Assembly (NCBI GenBank): GCA_017591395.1
Contig: WEDG01005447.1
Location: forward strand, 1 to 64,000
Direction of reading: 5' to 3'
Source: Schistocephalus solidus
Lineage: Eukaryota; Platyhelminthes; Cestoda; Diphyllobothriidea; Diphyllobothriidae
DNA: 64,000 bases
A program made the translations under genes and the position numbers. Of this stretch, positions 19,990-32,100 are shown piece by piece. A model generated the notes under the pieces. It was not told where the DNA came from. It was given only the letters and a program-made list of their open reading frames with translations, and did no database searches. Position 1 is the stretch's first letter; the number at the start of each line of letters is the position of its first letter.

Positions 19990-22400
19990 GTATCATAAAT
20001 GCCTTATTTTATGACGTTACACTTGCAGCTTTCAGTTAGTGTTGTAGCTCGCACCATTATATCGATCTAACTTTCGCTTAAAAATCTCAAAGGAGTCCAA
20101 AATAATAACATCCAGTGGAAGACTATTCCAAGATTCGACTACTCTTTTGGAGAAGAAGTACTTCCGAGTGGCTAGCCTTGCTCCAGTCACACGTAATTTG
20201 AGAGGATGACCTCTCAAGTTCGTTGTTTTTGCTAACTCGAAGAAATCCCCTGGGACGAGACAACAGTCCTGGACGCGTAGTATGCGGAATGTTAGTATCA
20301 GGTCCCCCCGAAGCTCTCTATAGTGAAAGGGAAAGAGATTGAGACTCGACAGCCGTGTTTCATAAGACTGTGAGCCATGTCCAAGGACAAGTTTGGTTGC
20401 TCGCCTTTGGACCTTTTCGAGGATGTTGATGTCCTTCGCCGCCCAGGGTCTCCAAGCTTGGATAGCGGACTCCAACTGTGGCCGCACGAATGTTCCAAAG
20501 ACTTTAGCGAAGCAGTCCGTAGTGAAGGCTGCAAAAGCTCGTTTAACGAGGTACAGAATCGACATGGCTGACTTCGCTACCTTTGCGCAATGTAGGGAGG
20601 GTTTAAGCGAGGGCGTGATCTAGACTCCAAGGTCCTTTTGGACATCCACTTCTTTCAGTGGAATGCCATTCAGACTGTAAACCGTACGGTTCGAAGTATT
20701 GCTTTTCCTGACTCGTATGATGTTGCATTTGTTCTCATTAAACGGCAAGAGCCAGTCATTTGACCATTTCTGGAGTCGATTTAAGTTTGGCTGCAAGTTC
20801 TTTTCATCAGCCGCAGTTTGAATGACGCGCCAAAGTTTGAGATCATCGGCAAACATGGCAATATCGCAGTCCAGTTCGTTGGCACAATCGTTGATGTAGA
20901 CAATGAACAAAATAGGGCCAAGAACAGAGCCTTGGGGAACACCACTCTCAACCTCAACTTTAGTCGACTGTTTGTCGCTGCTATGGACAGTTTGTGAGCG
21001 GCCAGTTAAGAAGTTTTCTATCCATGTCAGAAGTCTACCTCTTACGCCTATGCGGTTGAGTTTATAAAGAAGGCGGTGGTGCGGCACGCTATCAAAGCCT
21101 TTTTGAAGTCTACATAGACTGCGTGCACCGTATTTCCACTATCGACCGCTTCAGTCCAACGTTCTAAACAGTAGAGCAAATTTGTGACGCAGGATCTACC
21201 TCTACGGAAACCGTGCTGGGCTTCGGATAGCAGATTGTTATGTTCGAAGAACTGCATAAGTTGTTGCTTAATTATTTTTTCCATGATTTTGCAGCAAACT
21301 GAAGTTAGGCTGACCGGTCGATAATTGTTTGCAGAGACCCGTCTTCCACCCTTATAAAGCGGCGTAATCCATGCGGATTTCCAGTCGGTTGGTAGACTTC
21401 CGGTCTGAAAGGATGTTTGGAAAAGCGTAGAGAGTGGTATTGCCAACTCTCTCACGAGCTCTTTCCACAGCTTGGCAGGTACTTCATCGGGACCTGGAGA
21501 CTTAGATTCCTTTAACCCCAAAAGTTCCTTGAGGACAGTAGTCTCGGTGAAATTAACCGTCTCGACTATTGTATTCACTTCGAAGCCATCGGTAGGGTGA
21601 TCGTATCTCGTTTCCTTTTTGAAAACCGACTGGAAAAATTCCGAAAGATGATCAGCCTTCGCACCGTCTTCAGTAAGGTCTATGCCCTCGGTGGTCCTCA
21701 GCAGGGGTATCGGATCCTTGTTCCGTGTATTCTGCCTGAGGTAACCGTAAAACAGTTTCGGGTTCACGGTGGCCCGGTTCAGCAGGTCCACTTCGAAAAC
21801 CTGTCTTGTTCTAAAAATATGGCCCTTGACCCGATTTCTCTGCATTTTGTACGCATTTAGAGATGCAGGACTTCCGTAAGTAAGTGATTTTTCCACAATC
21901 TCCGCTTTTTGTTAACTTCGATTTTTAAGGCCTGCGTAAGCCATCGCGGTCTGTTGGTTGACCTTTTTCTCAAAATCGGACAGTGATTTTCGATGAGCCT
22001 GTGCCGTATGTCCCGGAACGTTTCCCAGTCCTCGGTTATGTTTCCAAAGAATAAAGTTTCCCACTGAGTGCGCATGAGTTCAGCCCTCATTCCAACGAAA
22101 TCGCCTTGCCATATATTCCTTCTGATTGTTGTCGGTCTTGCTGGTATAGAAAATAGTGAGTACTCCCATCGCAGTACCACGTGGTCACTTTTGCCTAGCG
22201 GTGGTAGACATGAAACTTCGTCGACGCTGTCGTGCAACTTTGTGAGAACTAGGTCCAGGCAATTGGCCTTTTGTCCTTCGCACACCCTGGTTGGAAAAGT
22301 GACGTGCTGTGTGAGACGTGTGTCGACAGCCTTTAGTACCCAACAAGCCATTTTTAAGTCAAATATTTTTCAGGATCACCGATGCATCACTGAGTGACTT
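19990..22400 (-). mobile_element. CR1-like LINE, 5'-truncated, lightly damaged
   Basis: On the minus strand the order is the C-terminal part of an APE-type endonuclease (NCLDLVLT...GKSDHVVLRWEY, carrying the SDH motif), a linker, a reverse transcriptase with KSPGPDEVPAKLW, SGVPQGSVLGPILFIVYIND and the catalytic FADDLKLW, and the C-terminal HPLKLRVTGARL region ending at a stop near 20032. Only a few lesions are visible. The 5' part of the endonuclease and any first ORF are missing. It is intergenic, between the two convergent host genes. Confidence 0.9.
20032..22351 (-). pseudogene. LINE endonuclease/reverse transcriptase, four reading segments
   Basis: Segments on the minus strand are 22351-21857, 21896-21048, 21087-20620 and 20565-20032. 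Breaks are a frameshift near 21880, a one-base frameshift near 21085 inside the VDFKKA motif, and a single nonsense codon at 20620 (DLGV-stop-ITPSLKPS, where tryptophan is expected). The catalytic FADD aspartates are intact. The small number of breaks suggests a fairly recent insertion. Confidence 0.88.
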
Positions 22401-22674
22401 TTGGGGCCCTCTTCTTTACTCTTTTTTATCTTTAACCCTAAACACATCCCAACGTAAGTGCCCCTAGCTCATTATTTGTCTGCACGTCCATATGGGGAAA
22501 GTGGTGATTTTTGAGCAGAACTTTATGCACAACATCACCTCTTCGTTGTCTGCAGGCTCAACTACGAAAATACGCTATAAAACCTCGAGCACCCACCTTC
22601 AAGTTGAACCTGCAACTACCTCGACTACATCTTCATCAGCTGCAGATGGTGGGCCTCCGTGTCAGACAGCAAAT

Positions 22675-22905
22675 CGTAGTGGTGGATTCTATACATAATG
22701 ATTTAAGTAAACTTATGGCCCCCGGTGGGGCCTCGTAGCTCAGATGGTTAGAGCGTTGACTGAAGGGAGCCTTCTTTTTGCTGTCATGGCTTCGGACCAA
22801 CCGAATCCGCCGTTCTGAAATCAAGTCAGATAAATTATTCAAATCTGCCAAAACAACCTACTAAAATCCTTCTATCGGTAGTCCGTTCGTCGAACTGAAC
22901 TACCA
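22675..22905 (+). mobile_element. tRNA-derived SINE, family 1
   Basis: GGGGCCTCGTAGCTCAGATG followed by GTTAGAGC is a clear polymerase III A box. The leader GGTGGATTCTATACAT recurs before the copy at 38.8 kb. The B box is degenerate, the anticodon arm is disrupted, and the tail reads CAAATCTGCCAAAA...CTACTAAAATCC, so it is a SINE and not a tRNA gene. Confidence 0.7.
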
Positions 22906-23569
22906 CCACCAGTCCCCTGGACGAGGAGGTCTAGCCTTTAGCTTAGCCGCGGAGTAGTTTGGATATCGAGGCCGACGACAATTTAATTGAGAAACATCAA
23001 GGGGTACTGGTTTCCGGTAGGTTTGGGCACGATACACCTTGTTGGTTGCCTTCCAAAAAACTGACTCATCGTCGCGATATTACGCTGTGGCCAAAGCCGT
23101 CTGCTGACGGCACACGACAGTTGGATGCAAGTACCCGATTAGCATGCCATCCCTTCACCAAAGCAGCTCACGTAATCTCCCGAGAGCCGCAAATTACCCC
23201 CAGTCTTGAAAAAATATAGTGGCGAAGGTCTGGTCTGCACGCTCTGAACGGAATTTAAAAGGCCAAAAGGTGACAAGTGGAACAACCTTCTGCCGTAAGA
23301 CATGTCGCAATACGGGGCAAGGGTTGAGACTTCGCCGTAGGTAAGATTATAGCGGAGAAAAATTGTGAGGCACTGGCTCAGCTCCACTCATTTATTCATG
23401 GTATGTTTTCTCGTAGGAACTGAGCTAGATACGTATTTGGGTGTAGCGATTAAACTGACACTTAGTTGTCAGGTCTTTTGTTCTGTGTGCGCGCTAATTT
23501 ATCAACCTAAATACAAAAAAGTTACTTAACTATTCATATTAGAAGGTGCCATTGCAACCTGACTTTCAG

Positions 23570-24090
23570 TCTCAGTTTGCGGTTGCACCAAACGGCTCGG
23601 CCGACAAAACCCGATTATGCACACCCTAGGTTAGCATGGGGTAATTTCCCGATAGACGCTGCAGAAGGTGCTCGGGGCTTGGAGGAGTACTTACGTAGAC
23701 CAGGAAGGAACATGGGCAAAGCGAGGGAGAGTTTAATGACCTGGTCGAGTTTATTAGCCATGGTCAGATACTGGATGAGATTGTTACATGCCTTCAAAGC
23801 TAACTGGGTTTTATGTTTATCGCGGCAGCTTAAGTTATTAGGGAAGATCCTACGATCTTCAGACTCGGTTCCGTATGAGAAGAGAAGTGAGACGCCAGTT
23901 GGGAGGGTAGTGTATTCTGTACAGAGCTATCGGAGAAGGAGTTGGAAAAGTTGGCATTCGGCCGCGAGGGCGGTATCGTCCCTGGGTTTGACTGTGCAGA
24001 ATCGTCACAGGGCATCCAGCGAGGTCCAGTGTAAGTCGCCTTGAAGATGATTGGACAGCTGTGATTGGCGAGAACCAGACAGCCACTGGC
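23570..24090. other. Long open frames on both strands, unrecognised
   Basis: Plus 23577-24044 (155 codons) overlaps minus frames at 23830-24086. The plus frame is rich in Arg, Ser and Trp with no recognisable domain or strong flanking splice sites. The start shares the phrase GCAACCTGACTTTCAG with repeat sequence near 6.1 kb, so a repeat remnant is likely. Confidence 0.3.
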
Positions 24091-24779
24091 GCGTGATGCT
24101 CAGCGTTGCTACATGCGCATGGAGTCGGGCTGCCACATATTCAAGCAGGATATATCAGTTGGAATGTAAGAAAACAGAACTCCTTAAGTGGGGAAAACTG
24201 ATCTCCTTTGGAAGCGCTCTTGGCGTAAAGAAATTATCGTGACTGAGTGTTAACTAACAACACTGAAAGCAAAGTAACCACAGAGTAGACGCACTACGAA
24301 TTATATTACCTAAATTCTGATTTAGCAGAGAAAGGAACCACAGAGAATACTGCTCGACAAACGCAGCATTTATAATTGATAGTATAATACCCCGTAGTTC
24401 AATTTTTATAAACTACCAGCCGCCAGTGAATACTTGGCACCGGTCTTCGAAAGTGGACTGTCATTCATCTGCTTAGCATTAGCAGAGAGAAATATTGCTG
24501 AGTCATGTCCAGGAGTAGTGTCATCCATGCATAAAAGCACGGTTTCACCTTTGCCCTACACATTGTATTCTTAGTGAAAAGATAACTTCTTGTATTGTTA
24601 ACTTTCCATTAGTAAAAATAAAACATACGTGATACGTCCTGGTCTGATTATATAAATGTTTCCTTCCCTAAAATAAATACTAGGAATGCGAATGTAACGC
24701 ACTACCGCAGCATCAGCTCTTTATAGGACTGTAGTCGTGAGCCTTACCTTCGTGTCTGACCCGTTTCAATTGACTGATT

Positions 24780-24985
24780 ACACAATACTCTGAACACCAT
24801 CAGCAAGGAGCTCTACAACGTAGACACGATGATGACCCGCCTGTAAGTTTTTTTTATTGCTAAAGCTCAGGTTTTGGAGGAGCCACTGCAGCCTAATTTT
24901 CAGTCCTGAAAGGGACTTTCTTATCGCATCTAACCAGCTGAGCGCCGATGCCCCACCGGGAGCCATGAGTTTTATCAGACTTGAG
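24780..24985 (-). mobile_element. tRNA-derived SINE, family 1
   Basis: On the minus strand GGGGCATCGGCGCTCAGCTG followed by GTTAGATGCG is an A-box region. The flanking ATGGCTCCCGGTGGGGC matches the leader of the 22.7-kb copy. Confidence 0.65.
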
Positions 24986-25234
24986 TCAATTTACCCGTAT
25001 TATCACCGACATCAACCAATCATAGCTAATCACAGGTTTTGCCACTCCTGGTTGATAAGTCAGGAATAGCCATTGCATCCTCTCCTTTCATTATCATTTA
25101 TGCCATTCTCCCTAGGACAACCGATAGCGCGTAGTGACGACTGTTTCGAATGCTTTTATTCAAACCTTCTAATTAAATACAGTACCAAAAAAGGCGTCAG
25201 TTGCTGCTTTTAGGTTTCCCCAGAAAGAAACTTT

Positions 25235-25765
25235 TAAAGTGGAGCAGTTCAGTACATTCGAGGTCTGCAGGCGCAAACCGAAATGTGATATGAACATTTG
25301 GGCCGAAGTCCATCAGCAACTATGGAATAACCGTGTAGTATTCCTAAGCTGCCACCAGGCAGTCAGTAGTATAACTTATGTAAGTAGTAACCTTACTGAC
25401 AGCATAGATACTACCTTAAAGCTCAGATACGTGCTTCACCGGTACTCTGCCGCGGCTTGACACAGCTATGAGGGGTTCGGCTAATCCATGGGCCCCCGAC
25501 GTTCCTTGCGTGTTTTCTGATGAACCGAATCCCTCGCAGCTGTGTAAAGCAACGGTAGAATACCGGCGAAGCACGTATCTGAGCTTTTGGCTAGTATGTA
25601 TGCTGTCAGTATGGTTCCACCTGTAACCCCTAAATATCCTTTCGACCGATTGTTGGCAGTTTAATGAATAGTTCGCCGTTATCTCGCTGTGGCTGATAGA
25701 AATCCGCCCAAGTATCCACAGCAAATTTCACTCTACGCCTATAAACCTTCAAATAGACTGATTTC
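25235..25765. repeat. Foldback element, family D, head-to-head arms
   Basis: The left half, reverse-complemented, reads AGCTGTGTCAAGCCGCGGCA...GAAGCACGTATCTGAGC, matching the right half AGCTGTGTAAAGCAACGGTA...GAAGCACGTATCTGAGC. The arms span roughly 25350-25480 and 25530-25620 around a short centre. Further out, the left half matches 40310-40460 in inverted orientation. No coding capacity is recognised. Confidence 0.7.
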
Positions 25766-25854
25766 CTCTAAATCTGAGATTAATTTCTGAGAAAATTGAA
25801 AAGCAGCGAGTTATAACCTGCAGTATCTACCGGAAAGCCCGAAGGATATATTGC

Positions 25855-26110
25855 AGGACCCACGGATAAGCCGCACCTGGCACAGCTTTGTCAAGCAGCG
25901 GTGGAATACTGGTGAAATGAGTGTCTGGGCTTTTAGCTGATACCTGTGCTGCCAATGTGGTTTCACTTGTAGCAGGCGGCAGTGTTTTCAGCTGTTGGCT
26001 TGCCTTCGTCTCGTGATTGGGGTTATGTTTTACGGATTGATGCCCGAAGTTTTTAACGAGAAGGCGTAACAAGCAAATATTCGAAGGGAGATGCGTCACT
26101 GGTCTTCCCA
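25855..26110 (+). repeat. Family D, single-arm copy
   Basis: GCACAGCTTTGTCAAGCAGC followed by GGTGGAATACTGG and GTGTCTGGGCTTTTAGCTGA matches the right arm of the family at 40.2 kb and 25.5 kb. It lies directly downstream of the foldback copy. Confidence 0.6.
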
Positions 26111-26188
26111 ATACCTGTAAGTAATCTCATAAGTACAAAAATTTGAGGCGAATTACTCCGTTATTTTCGAATGCTCCATTTTATGAAT

Positions 26189-26208
26189 GTTCAGTTCAGT
26201 TCAGTGTG
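26189..26208 (-). repeat. Possible LINE 3' tail remnant
   Basis: GTTCAGTTCAGTTCAGTGTG is the reverse complement of the pentamer tail at 63526-63550 that ends the CR1-like LINE. The flanking sequence does not clearly match the LINE, so this could be an extreme 5' truncation or a simple repeat. Confidence 0.35.
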
Positions 26209-26209
26209 A

Positions 26210-28951
26210 ATGCAACTGATTCGTAGATCACCAGCTAGGGAGGGGGGTTGGACTGTGAACTGTTGCGAACTTGGGGTATTAGAGTAGTAAGTTTAAAAAG
26301 AATAATTGACAAAACAACCTAGTTATCTTATCAAGCAGACTGAAAACCAGCATTTATCCCTCATCTTATATGATAGCCATGTTTAATTTAGTATTTGTTG
26401 GCAGTACAGCATGCCGCTGTGCGTCAGTTATTATTTAGGCAGCGCTAAATGCTGCTTTCATATTGTACGATAGACGTATCTATTACGAATATTCTTAGCC
26501 TTTTCAGAGTCATAATTTTAAGATCAACGGAGGAGAAGAGATCCAATTTCTGTGGAACTTGGTGCAGACCATGTGATGTAAAGTTTCCGCGCGAACACCC
26601 ATGATAGCATTTTTCAAAGCTTTATTAAAGGAAAAAAGCCCAATCTGGGGTCACCTATCAAGAGTTTTTCGCCAATAAGAAGGATTATTTTCAGAGGAGC
26701 ACAAAGGAACCCAATTGCTCGAAGAATATTTTAGCCATCTGACGTTTATGATACACGCTCGAATAAGTCCACTGTGTTTCCACACTGCGACCCTTTCTCA
26801 GCCCTGAATCCTTAGAGTTTATCCCCAATGAGGTATCCTCTTTCCGATTCCTTGGTATTACTTTGACATCTAATCTATCATTCTCCCTTCATGTCGATAA
26901 TGTTTTCACTAAAATTAAATTCGTCGTTAACACTCCTGCCGCACGCTTAACTCCCTTATCTGGCGAGTTATACATGCTTGTATTCTCCCTCTATCTATTG
27001 TTCTCCTGTTATTTTTCCAGTTTTGTTTAAAAAGAATTTGTTGACTATAAAATATATCCTCCGAATGCTCTCTTCTACTGCCGGTTTTTCTCATATTGTG
27101 TTAGTTGATACAGTAATACGACACCTCACAACTGGCAAATAGTTCTTTGAGCGAATTCTTGATGATGTTATCCATCCTTCCAAGATGAGCTCATTGTCGC
27201 GAAGTCTTCCCGTTCCACGCGACGAGGCTTCCGACATATCGCTTGCTGTAAACCGGCATATCTGTGATCTGTATTACCATTTCTAGCAAGCGATTTTACG
27301 TGTAAAGAGGCAGAAATACAGAAATTGAGATTCGAACTGTGCTCCCAATAGATGTTCATTTTTAACCCCTTAATTTTTGCGTTTTCTGCAAATTTATCTT
27401 GTGGTCTCAGTGAATGGAACCATTTTTTGATAAACATTTTAACGGATACTTTCTCTCTCTCTTTCAAACCCATCGGCAGAGAGCAGCAAAGAAAGAGACG
27501 TATGCACAAAAAATACAGTACTCATAGAACGCAGCTGCAATGTTCCCACTCGTACGGCAATTAGTAGCTGCCACAAGCGTTGAAGAGAAACCAAACCATG
27601 CGATTATAAGATGGTCATGTGCATCCGAGTAGAGGATCAACTCCATTTCACCACCACCCAGGACTATTGATTAGTCTGCACGGCTTAATATTGCATGGAG
27701 GTTGCTGCGTTTAGTGAAGGATCGGAGCGCGAGACCCATGCATTGAGCAGCAGGTGATCCACGGGGTTTTTCAACTCGCAGTAACGGTGATGGTGGCAGT
27801 TATGCGTGTCTGAATGAAGTCGGAAACATTTCTGAGTCAGTCCAGTCGGATTCCCATTGTCGCACCCTCTGCTATCATAGCTTGACCACGTTCGGTCCCG
27901 CCAGTGGTGACCTTTGTCATCCATGGATTTCCGGATTTTAACTGATCACTGATATTTCAGACCATTCACGTAAGGACGTTTAATCCCTTTCTGTTGAAGG
28001 ATGAAGCATGCATGCCGGTATCTGGCTGCCGTGTATTGCTGTACCTTCAAACTCCTCACCAGAAACAGCTGAGGGATTACTTGTTTTAACTTTTTGTACC
28101 TGACAGGCACCAATAGCAACTAACCTACCGATATAATTCAAAATATAAATGTTTTATCAGCACAAAAGGGCAATACTTAGCTGGAGATAGGTATTTTTAC
28201 AAAGGCGTAAACTTTGAGTGCATAGGCCATGCTTGCTGTCATCGTCAAAATTAGGTAAAATTATAGGATTTACAGCGCAAAGCAACAAGAATGATGATTG
28301 GCTCTTCTTGGAAGAAATTAAAACATTTCCATGTAAATGTACTCTACTCTCTTACAGCAAACTTACGAAACAGCTTTATAAATATTGGAGATCAAAGTAA
28401 TACCGACTATTGCCGAAGTAGGAACGCCTCACATAAAGTGCGAGTAGATCCTATCAAGTCGCTGTCAACGGTCCTTGTTAAACAGGGTGTGGGAGATACA
28501 ACTGTAAGATCTTTGAATGGGAAACATTAGAAAAAGAACCCAGCAAATAGACAACATTGATTTGCAGAATAAAAATAGGTGACAAGTACTTTCCCTATCC
28601 CGGAAGCAGGAGCTACAAAAAATATAACCATAGGTGTTTAGGGGTTCACAAGTGATTATAGAAAGCTGTAATATACGCAGGGGAGTGATGGATTTTGGTT
28701 GGGCAAACAGAATAATTCCTGCCAGGTGGACGTTCCTCGGGGAAATGAAATGAACAAACCTAGGCAGGGTGGAGATCAAAGAGAGCGCTTATTTTCTTAG
28801 TCGGAGGAAGGTTAACTTTCCCTAAATGTCCTCCGGAGCGGTATAGATGCTGTTATGGGGGCTGAAACAACAATAACTAAATAAATAAAAAATATAAATA
28901 AAGTAAGTTATGCAGGAAGGCAGAAAGTAAGGAAGAAGTGCCAGCTGGGTA
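26210..28951. other. Intergenic stretch 3' of the exchanger gene
   Basis: No gene or clear repeat is recognised. Open frames of 60-113 codons (for example minus 27168-27509) have no known domain. The exchanger 3' UTR should occupy the right end; no canonical AATAAA is evident on the minus strand close to the stop. Confidence 0.4.
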
Positions 28952-29157
28952 TCAGTTTCCTCCAACATAGGGACACTCGGGTGGATGAACCATGCCAAAT
29001 ATGTTCAACTCATATAGGCTGCAGAGAATCAAGAAGGCAACATATGCCACCATCAGACAGACGCCATACTTCTTTGTCAGTCGCCACCGATTGATGTGGG
29101 TTGCCGCCAGAAGAATGAGCACGGTTGAAAAGAGGGTCAGAGCCGCGTAGGTCATAC
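28952..29157 (-). CDS. SLC24A: NCKX exon 10 (last two membrane spans and stop)
   Basis: Acceptor ATCTCTCTAACCTCCTAG, 67 codons and TGA. It encodes two hydrophobic spans joined by [13 protein letters not shown] and ends [19 protein letters not shown], close to the NCKX3/4 pattern with a cysteine a few residues from the end. Confidence 0.95.
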
Positions 29158-32100
29158 CTAGGAGGTTAGAGAGATAGAGAGGGACTCATAAAATAGCACC
29201 AGAGCCGTCTTGCACCGGTATCATAACTTTGCCAGGGCATACTGTTAGAGCATTGAAAGACGCAGTTCACTTGAATGGAGAGGGAGCACCTAAAGTTCTC
29301 GGATGAAATTGACAAATTGTAAGTAGGGCTACGACAGCAAATAGCAAGCACATGGCTCACACTGAAGGAACAGTATGCAGAGACGAGGTGAGGCTGTAAA
29401 ACTTGATGACGGTGGCTCTAAACAATCATTAGAAATGAGATAACTTATCACTTTGGTGTTTATTTAACTCATTTTGGAAGAAAAATGTAATTAAAACGAT
29501 ACGCTGACACCTGATTTCCACTCATTTAGCCTGGCTCACTGCAAGGCACTTCCGGTTTTTGCCGGCAAACAGGTCCAAATGTAGCCTAAAACAAATGTTT
29601 TCTGAAATTTGAAAAACATGTTCTTGATTCAAAAAATTCTTAAATACGATTTAAATATTGATTATCGTACAGCATAGGCTGCCAGCTTTTGAAAGAGCTT
29701 CGTTCTGATCATCTGCTGAAAGCATACTCTGTGAAAAGTGCTATTTGAATAGTATAGATATTCTATAATTGATTTTAACTGCCCTTCAAATTCAAAGATA
29801 TTTAAAAAATGCATAAAATCTTCGTTCTTGCACTTACTTGGTGTAAATAATATAAATATATATTTAATATAATATAATAATGATATAATTAATTAATAAT
29901 TAATAATAAATATTATATTCGAGAAAAGGTATTTTTAAGTTATCAAAAGTTTCTTATTATGATATTTTTGAGCGCGTACAATTTTTATTTATAAAGCATC
30001 GCATACGTCAATTTATAAAGGTTGCCTAGAAAGTTTACAGCAGGATCCACATCGATTGGAAAATGTTATGGACAATATGTGACCTCTGCCTCAGAGCATA
30101 GAGAAATGGGTGCTTTATTGTAGACGGAGTGTATAAAACATGTACTTTTGAAACCCTTTAATGGAAGTTTAAGGGTTAGAAGGATTCAAAATTATTTGGA
30201 AGTTTGCAAAGATTCTTACAACCGAAAGACATTCTTCCTTAAGTATAACAATTGAATAAGACGCAACTTGATACTTGATGCGTACAAGAAATACTACATT
30301 TGCGCATCTTGGCTATCAAATACATTTGATATATATTCGCCAGTAGCCACAGCTGCCTGGGACAGCAACTCAGGGTTCTGTGCACAATCAATTCCGCAGT
30401 CTGGTAATTTCTGGCTTTTCCAACAACCTGGAATTTCGACTGATGGCTGCACTTGGCTGGGCACAACCACTGTTCAAACACAAAAAATTGGTGACCCTGA
30501 CGTAATCGAAACACAACCACCCAACGTGGCTGAACTCGACTTCATGTGCCTGTTTGCCCTAACTCACTCATCATATGTACGGTAGAGAAACGCGTTTACC
30601 GACACCCTGTCGCGAATCGAGATGGACGTCGTCATTAAAATTTAGTCATACATGTATAGGTCAAACCCAAATACAATTGCTTAGAGCATGCATTCAAAAC
30701 GTTTTGCCAGCTGAACATATTTTTCGGTTGTTCAAGGCATTCCATCGCCCATCACCAGCGAAACCATCATTTGGGGGTATTTCTACGCAGTCAACATGCT
30801 AACGCATAAACGTCGATGAATTTTCAAGCTTTCGACACATGGTTCTATCCAAATGTTGGATCTGGGTAACTGTGAACCTATTTCACTGACGCATTGATCT
30901 GGCTCAACCGTCACTGGGATGCTTTGTGTCCGAAATATTCTTTCGTTCTACCAACGTGCCACTCACCCGCCCACATTGTCGAGATCACGCTAGCACAAAT
31001 TCCGGTGGTCTTTGTCGGTAAGTTTCCAATGCCTCTGTACGGCTGCTGGCGGGACTCGAGAGAGAGAGAGAGAGAGTGCCCTAAGGCAGAATGGGATGAG
31101 TGCGTCTCATAACCAATCGGTGAGCGCCTATCCACCAATTGACACCAGGCTCAGGTTAAGGAGGGAGGAGAGAGCATGATAGATGCTGCGTAAGTCTACT
31201 TTCCCGACAAACTAATTTACATGCAAGGCACCGGCCCTGCGCCCACCGTGCCGTGGGACACATGATAGACAGCATTGTTCGCGATGGTCAAACTGCTGTC
31301 ATAGTGAAAACCTCGAGTGGTTATAGGCGAAATTCGGATATTTTATAAAATTATTATTTGTGAATATTTTACATTAGGTGAATAGGATGCTCCTGATGTG
31401 CCACCTTCAGCAAAGTTATGCTAGACATTAAAGAAGCACAGAGAAGAACTCACACAAAGAGGCTTGCTGGTTTCAACAATATATTTTACGCTAAAAGAGA
31501 CCAATGGGCGCTGGTAAGAAAACCGACTGACCTTCGGAATAGATTATCACTGGGCCCCGAGAGATTGCACAACGAAGAATCCAAGGCAAACCCATGCAGA
31601 CTAGAATGTCAAAGATGTTACTTCCAACAGCGTTTGCGACTGCCATATCGCCTTCACCTGGAAAAGAGAAACAAAATAAAACCCCCAATCATATGGTGAA
31701 TCAAAGAAAGGGATGGACTGCGGATTGGTGGTGAGGGCTGATCGCTCAGCGGCTCACGGCAAGTTAAGCAAACATAAACCTCGCTTAGGGGTAGCGAAGA
31801 GCTTAGAAAAGTTGGCATGACGCAGGGCAAGAGGCTACGCTATAACAATCTAAAAGAAGCTAATTGCTGGAGTCGAGAGGCAGAGAAAAAAAAACATAGA
31901 ATGCCGTTCTTTAGGAAAAGATGAGGGGTGAGGAAACAAGCAGCGCGAACTCGATGCCCCAATCTCCTCATCTGACTTTCATGTCGGCCGCTCCACACAA
32001 CGGTCTCACCTGCCAGGCACGTGGGTGAGTCAGCCAGCCCCCCCTGGCGACAATAAGCGACGGGGTCTGCCCATGCACCAGCTAGAGAACGCCATGATGC

